Assembly: GCA_030743445.1 (NCBI GenBank)
Contig: JASLSL010000130.1
Span: 1 to 7,939, forward strand
Reading direction: 5' to 3'
Origin: Alphaproteobacteria bacterium
GTDB lineage: Bacteria > Pseudomonadota > Alphaproteobacteria > UBA8366
Length of the DNA: 7,939 nucleotides
The notes under the pieces were generated by a model that was given only the letters and a program-made list of their open reading frames with translations, had not been told where the DNA came from and did no database searches. Below, piece after piece: positions 5,174 to 7,939 of the stretch (position 1 is its first letter; every line of letters begins with the position of its first letter). The translations under genes were made by a program, and so were the position numbers.

Positions 5174-6367
5174 ATGACCAAGGCCGCCGCGGGAAAACCC
5201 ATGCTCGCAGCACTTCCCGGGCTCCGGCCCGGGATCGAGGCGCTCGAGACCCAGCAGATCATGCAGGTCTCGACCCTGGCGCTCGAAGACCCGAACGTCA
5301 TACCGCTGTGGTACGGCGAGTCGGACGTGCCGACGCCGGCGTTCATCTGCCAGGCGGCGGCCGATGCCTTGGCCGCGGGGCACACCTTCTACACCCACAA
5401 ATGGGGCATTCCCGAGCTGCGCGAAACCCTGGTGCGCTATGGCGAGGGCCTCTACGGCATCGACCTCGACGTCGACCGGATCACCGTGACCTCGTCCGGC
5501 ATGACCGGGATCATGATGCTGATGCAGGCGCTGGTCGATCCCGGCGACAACGTGATCGTGGTCGATCCGATCTGGCCCAACGCCGCCGCGGCGGCCGAGG
5601 TGATGGGCGGCGAAGTGCGCCGGGTCGGGCTCGAGGCGGATGCAGCGGGCGCCTGGCGGCTCGACCTGGAGCGCGTCCTCGACAGTGCCGACGAGCGCAC
5701 CCGGCTAGTTTTCGTCAACTCGCCGGGCAACCCGACGGGCTGGATGATGTCGCGCGCCGAGCAGCAGGCGCTGCTCGACTTCTGCCGCGAGCGCGGGATG
5801 TGGGTGGTCGCCGACGAGGTCTATGCCCGCATCGTCTATGAGGGCGCCCACGCGCCGTCGTTCCTCGAGATCGCGGACCCGGAGGACCCGGTGATCGTGG
5901 TCAACAGCTTCTCCAAGTCCTGGGCGATGACCGGTTGGCGCATGGGCTGGCTGACCCACCCGGCCGCGATCCGCGACGATCTCGGCAATCTGGTCGAGTA
6001 CAACACCAGCGGCACCCCGGCCTTCCTGCAGCACGCGGGGGTCACGGCGGTAAGCCAAGGCGAGGATTTCGTCGCCTCGATGGTCGCGCGCTGCCGCACC
6101 GGCCGCGAGGTCGTGAGCCGGCGCCTCGCCGAGCTGCCGCGGGTCACCTACAGCCCGCCCGAGGCCGCGTTCTACGCCTTCTTCGCCCTCGAGGGCATGG
6201 ACAACAGCCTAAGCTTCGCCCAGCGCCTGGTGCACGAGGCCGGCGTCGGGCTCGCCCCCGGCACCGCCTTCGGGCCGCACGGCGAAGGCTGGCTGCGCCT
6301 CTGCTTCGCCCGCGCGCCGGGGTCGCTGGAAGAAGCGATGGACCGGTTGGCCAAGGCGCTGGCGTAG
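5174..6367 (+). CDS. PLP-dependent class I/II aminotransferase
   Basis: 397-residue fold-type-I aminotransferase, which transfers an amino group between an amino acid and a 2-oxo acid. Expected residues are all visible: FYTHKWGIPELRE (72-84), the substrate/cofactor aromatic in DPIWPN (Trp134), NSPGNPTGW with Asn186, ADEVYARI with Asp214 and Tyr217, the Schiff-base lysine Lys248 in NSFSKSWAMTGWRMGW with Arg256 binding PLP phosphate, and Arg375 in GWLRLCFA for the substrate carboxylate. The layout is that of aspartate/aromatic-type AT enzymes, but the amino donor cannot be told from sequence. ATG at 5174 has AAGG (5161-5164) nine bases upstream. ATG at 5201 (GGGA, six bases upstream) is an alternative that would drop nine residues. 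The frame upstream of 5174 crosses the promoter region. It is divergent from the dioxygenase and convergent with the LysR gene. Confidence 0.93.
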   Translation: MTKAAAGKPMLAALPGLRPGIEALETQQIMQVSTLALEDPNVIPLWYGESDVPTPAFICQAAADALAAGHTFYTHKWGIPELRETLVRYGEGLYGIDLDVDRITVTSSGMTGIMMLMQALVDPGDNVIVVDPIWPNAAAAAEVMGGEVRRVGLEADAAGAWRLDLERVLDSADERTRLVFVNSPGNPTGWMMSRAEQQALLDFCRERGMWVVADEVYARIVYEGAHAPSFLEIADPEDPVIVVNSFSKSWAMTGWRMGWLTHPAAIRDDLGNLVEYNTSGTPAFLQHAGVTAVSQGEDFVASMVARCRTGREVVSRRLAELPRVTYSPPEAAFYAFFALEGMDNSLSFAQRLVHEAGVGLAPGTAFGPHGEGWLRLCFARAPGSLEEAMDRLAKALA

Positions 6368-6375
6368 TCGCCGCC

Positions 6376-6518
6376 GGCCGCTCCGCGGCCACCCTCACCC
6401 GCTCGCATTCGCTCGCCACCCTTAAACGCCCGGCCAGGCGTTTAAGCCCGCAAGCGGGAGAGGGTTATTGGTGCCCTACTCGGTGGATAAGCCCCTCTCC
6501 CGTGACGACAGGAGAGGG
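6376..6518. repeat. Rearranged palindromic block with a nested hairpin
   Basis: The modules in order are GGCCGC-TCC-GCGGCC (6376-6390), CCCTCACCC (6392-6400), a direct repeat CGCTCGC (6400-6406 and 6410-6416), CTTAAACGCC (6421-6430) with GGCGTTTAAG (6437-6446), CCCGC-AA-GCGGG (6447-6458), then CCCTCTCC (6493-6500) with GGAGAGGG (6511-6518). It shares parts with the element at 2662-2775 but in another order. It lies just downstream of the aminotransferase stop and probably acts as a transcription barrier between convergent genes. Confidence 0.75.
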
Positions 6519-6524
6519 CGGGGC

Positions 6525-6597
6525 CCGCCGCGTAGCGGTGGGAGGGTGAGGGGCCTAGTCGACCTCCGCCGCGTAGCGGTGGGAGGGTGAGGGGCCT
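6525..6597. repeat. Two perfect 32-bp direct repeats
   Basis: Copies at 6525-6556 and 6566-6597 are identical and separated by nine bases. Each contains CCGC-GTA-GCGG (6528-6538, 6569-6579) followed by GGGAGGGTGAGGGGCCT, which is the right-end module of the composite element. Exact identity suggests a recent tandem duplication. Two copies with a nine-base gap are not a CRISPR array. Confidence 0.9.
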
Positions 6598-6627
6598 CGG
6601 GCCCGGGGGCCTCGCGCCCGGGGGCCT
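6598..6627. repeat. 15-bp tandem repeat overlapping the LysR stop codon
   Basis: Units CGGGCCCGGGGGCCT (6598-6612) and CGCGCCCGGGGGCCT (6613-6627) differ at one base. The second unit overlaps the LysR TAG stop (6626-6628, minus strand). The GGGGCCT ending matches that of the neighbouring 32-bp repeats, so all four units may come from one duplication history. Confidence 0.8.
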
Positions 6628-7519
6628 AATCCACGTACGCCGCGCCTTCCTCCAGGAACCACTCGCGGAACGCCACGATCTTGGGCCGGTCGGCGGTCGC
6701 CTCGGGGGTGACGATGTAATAGGCGAACTCGGCCGGCAGCGAGACGTCGAACGGCTTGACCAGGCGCCCGTCGGCGAGCGCCTCCTCGGCGATGGCGCTG
6801 CGTCCGAGCGCCACCCCGTCGCCGGCGATCGCCGCGTCGAGCACCATGTTGGCGAAGTTGAAGGCCGGCCCGTGGGACGAGTAATAGTCCTCGAAGCCGG
6901 CCGCCATCAGCCAGCGCTGCCAGTCGTCGCGCTTGGTGTCGTGCAGCAGGGTGTGGTGGCGCAGGTCCTCGGGCCGGCGCAGCGGGTGCGGGCCTTCGAG
7001 CAGCCTTGGGCTGCACACCGGAAAGATGTCCTCGGTCATCAGCCGGTCGACCCGCATCCCCGGGTAGTCGCCGTGACCATAGCGGATCGCGAGGTCGACG
7101 TCGCCCGCGGCGAAGTCGGCGAGCCCGTCCTCGGCGTCGATCCTAACGTCGATCTCGGGGTGCGAGGCGCGGAAGTAGCGCAGCCGCGGCATCAGCCAAG
7201 TCGCCGCGAACGAGGTCAGCACGCTGACCGTCAGCGCCCCGGTTTCTTCGGTCCCCCTCAGGTTTTCGGTCGCCCGGGCCAGGGCGTCGAGCGAATCGCG
7301 GACGCTCGGCAGGTAGGCCTGGCCCGCCTCGGTCAGGGCGAGGCGGCGGTTGTAGCGGCGAAACAGGTCGATGCCGAGCCAGTCCTCAAGCCCCTTGATC
7401 TGGTGGCTGACCGCCGCCTGGGTCACGTTGAGCTCGCCCGCCGCCTTGGTGAAGCTCAAATGCCGGGCCGCCGCCTCGAATACCGGCAGCGACTTCAGCG
7501 GCGGCAGCAGGGTCGCCAT
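6626..7519 (-). CDS. LysR-family transcriptional regulator, GcvA-like
   Basis: 297-residue LysR regulator of normal length. The N-terminal winged helix-turn-helix is clear: PVFEAAARHLSFTKAAGELN (12-31) then VTQAAVSHQIKGLEDWLGIDLFRR, followed by the linker helix (about 60-90). The effector-binding domain begins near GALTVSVLTSFAATWL and runs to the C-terminus. The LPPLKSLPVFEAAARHLSFTKAA opening is typical of the GcvA-like subgroup. No glycine-cleavage genes are nearby, so a gcvA assignment is not justified. ATG at 7519 has AAAGGA (7527-7532) seven bases upstream. The gene is divergent from the DUF1127 gene, the usual arrangement for a LysR regulator controlling its neighbour and itself. A candidate operator lies at 7542-7560. 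Its 3' end merges into the tandem repeats. Confidence 0.94.
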   Translation of the reverse strand: MATLLPPLKSLPVFEAAARHLSFTKAAGELNVTQAAVSHQIKGLEDWLGIDLFRRYNRRLALTEAGQAYLPSVRDSLDALARATENLRGTEETGALTVSVLTSFAATWLMPRLRYFRASHPEIDVRIDAEDGLADFAAGDVDLAIRYGHGDYPGMRVDRLMTEDIFPVCSPRLLEGPHPLRRPEDLRHHTLLHDTKRDDWQRWLMAAGFEDYYSSHGPAFNFANMVLDAAIAGDGVALGRSAIAEEALADGRLVKPFDVSLPAEFAYYIVTPEATADRPKIVAFREWFLEEGAAYVD

Positions 7520-7541
7520 GGCTCGATCCTTTGGCTTTCTC

Positions 7542-7560
7542 GGATAACTAAAACTTATCC
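7542..7560. promoter_or_regulatory. Candidate LysR operator GGATAA-N7-TTATCC
   Basis: A perfect 6-bp inverted repeat with a seven-base spacer contains a T-N11-A core (T7545, A7557), the classical LysR-box pattern. It is placed at or just past the expected transcription start of the LysR gene, which suits negative autoregulation. A third GATAA occurrence lies on the minus strand at 7574-7578. Binding by this regulator is inferred, not shown. Confidence 0.45.
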
Positions 7561-7563
7561 ATA

Positions 7564-7592
7564 TTATTATAATTTATCGTTTGTCGAGTCAA
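7564..7592 (-). promoter_or_regulatory. Candidate promoter of the LysR gene
   Basis: On the minus strand, TTGACT (7587-7592), a 17-base spacer and TAATAA (7564-7569) form a good sigma70-like pair. TATAAT also occurs, with a 15-base spacer (7566-7571). The region is far more AT-rich than the rest of the window. Confidence 0.5.
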
Positions 7593-7609
7593 GTAAACAT
7601 CCCTATATC
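7581..7609 (+). promoter_or_regulatory. Candidate promoter of the DUF1127 gene
   Basis: TTGTCG (7581-7586), a 17-base spacer and TATATC (7604-7609) give an expected start near 7616 and a leader of about 65 bases. The -35 directly abuts the -35 of the opposing LysR promoter, so the two promoters would compete or be co-regulated. Confidence 0.5.
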
Positions 7610-7626
7610 AGGCCTTAGAAAAGAAC

Positions 7627-7660
7627 TTCAGCGCGACGATGATTAGACCGGAGCGCTGAG
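7627..7660 (+). promoter_or_regulatory. Leader hairpin upstream of the DUF1127 gene
   Basis: TCAGCGC (7628-7634) pairs with GCGCTGA (7653-7659), extended by one T-G pair, around an 18-base loop. It ends six bases before the TAAGGAG ribosome-binding site and lies inside the predicted leader. It could affect translation or RNA stability. It is not a recognised riboswitch class. Confidence 0.4.
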
Positions 7661-7679
7661 AAAGATAAGGAGAACTGTT

Positions 7680-7910
7680 ATGAACTTCGATCGGTACAAC
7701 GCACATGCAAGTGGCGCCGGTGCGATCATCGGCAAGGGCCAGAGCGTCGGAACGACCGTCGCGGGCATCGTCCAGACCCTGGAGAACTGGGCCGAGCGCG
7801 CGCGCCAACGCCGAGCTCTGGCCGGGCTCGACGATCACATGCTGAAGGATATCGGGCTCAACCGCGCGACGATGGCGGCCGAGGCCGAGAAGCCGTTCTG
7901 GCGCGACTGA
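7680..7910 (+). CDS. DUF1127 (YjiS-like) small protein
   Basis: 76-residue protein with a C-terminal DUF1127 domain: ENWAERARQRRALAGLDDHMLKDIGLNRATMAAEAEKPFWRD (residues 35-76), with the Arg-rich helix, the LxxLDDxxLKDIGL core and the KPFWR tail. The first 34 residues are a low-complexity, Gly/Ala/Ser-rich extension without a recognisable signal peptide; many family members are shorter. In Agrobacterium and Rhodobacter, small DUF1127 proteins have been tied to phosphate/carbon metabolism and RNA turnover, with RNA binding by the Arg-rich region. The role here is inferred from that. The start is firm: TAAGGAG (7666-7672) lies seven bases before ATG. It is divergent from the LysR gene, a likely regulator. 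The 29 bases downstream contain only a short GGGCC-TAG-GGCCC stem (7921-7933) before the window ends. Confidence 0.92.
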   Translation: MNFDRYNAHASGAGAIIGKGQSVGTTVAGIVQTLENWAERARQRRALAGLDDHMLKDIGLNRATMAAEAEKPFWRD

Positions 7911-7939
7911 GGCCGTTGCGGGGCCTAGGGCCCGATCGA

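Noticed and set aside
4187..5398. Dioxygenase gene starting further upstream at 5398
   Set aside because: The extension overlaps the divergent aminotransferase coding region and lacks family similarity. ATG at 5050 has a well-placed ribosome-binding site.
5054..6367. Aminotransferase start at 5054
   Set aside because: The first 40 codons would cross the candidate promoter and show no aminotransferase features.
6525..6597. CRISPR-like pair of identical 32-bp repeats
   Set aside because: There are only two copies, the gap is nine bases, the repeats contain the GGGTGAGGGG module of the local palindromic elements, and no cas gene is present.
6626..7519. Naming the LysR gene gcvA
   Set aside because: Only subgroup resemblance supports it. 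No gcvTHP genes or other glycine-cleavage context are in the window.
1..7939. Defence island, biosynthetic cluster, prophage or integrative element
   Set aside because: All genes belong to ordinary metabolic or regulatory families. There is no integrase, transposase, toxin-antitoxin pair, NRPS/PKS or phage gene.

Overview
The window looks like a chromosomal segment from a high-GC alphaproteobacterium. The evidence is GC-rich wobble positions throughout, a DUF1127 small protein ending in the usual KPFWR-type tail, a GcvA-like LysR regulator, and many intergenic palindromes of the CCCTCTCCC/GGGAGAGGG and ATGCTGAGCTTGTCGAAGCA kinds common in such genomes. Genus cannot be read from the sequence.

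Layout, left to right. 1-110: a diverged palindromic repeat. 125-1264 (-): M20/carboxypeptidase G2-like peptidase. 1414-2643 (+): acyl-CoA dehydrogenase of the ACAD10/11 type, divergent from the peptidase. 2644-2779: a composite palindromic element with perfect 10-bp terminal inverted repeats, between convergent genes. 2780-3571 (-): crotonase-superfamily protein. 3572-3851: three different inverted-repeat elements in 280 bases without a gene. 4187-5050 (-) then 3852-4142 (-): a TauD/TfdA-family dioxygenase followed by a small ABM-domain monooxygenase, probably one operon. 5174-6367 (+): fold-type-I PLP aminotransferase, divergent from the dioxygenase. 6368-6627: a second, rearranged block of palindromes and direct repeats between convergent genes. 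6626-7519 (-): LysR regulator. 7520-7679: an AT-rich divergent control region. 7680-7910 (+): DUF1127 small protein. The last 29 bases hold no gene. No tRNA, rRNA, CRISPR array, transposase or phage gene was seen.

The genes are mostly single metabolic units. The acyl-CoA dehydrogenase and the crotonase would both act on CoA thioesters, but they are convergent and not co-transcribed. The dioxygenase/ABM pair is the only clear operon. The aminotransferase shares its upstream region, so co-regulation is possible but not shown. I see no coherent new multi-gene system. The most unusual content is the repeat architecture: related palindromic modules sit at every well-defined gene 3' end and are absent from the three divergent promoter regions. 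They repeatedly contain a hairpin closed as C(GNA)G, the loop class known for exceptionally stable DNA mini-hairpins.
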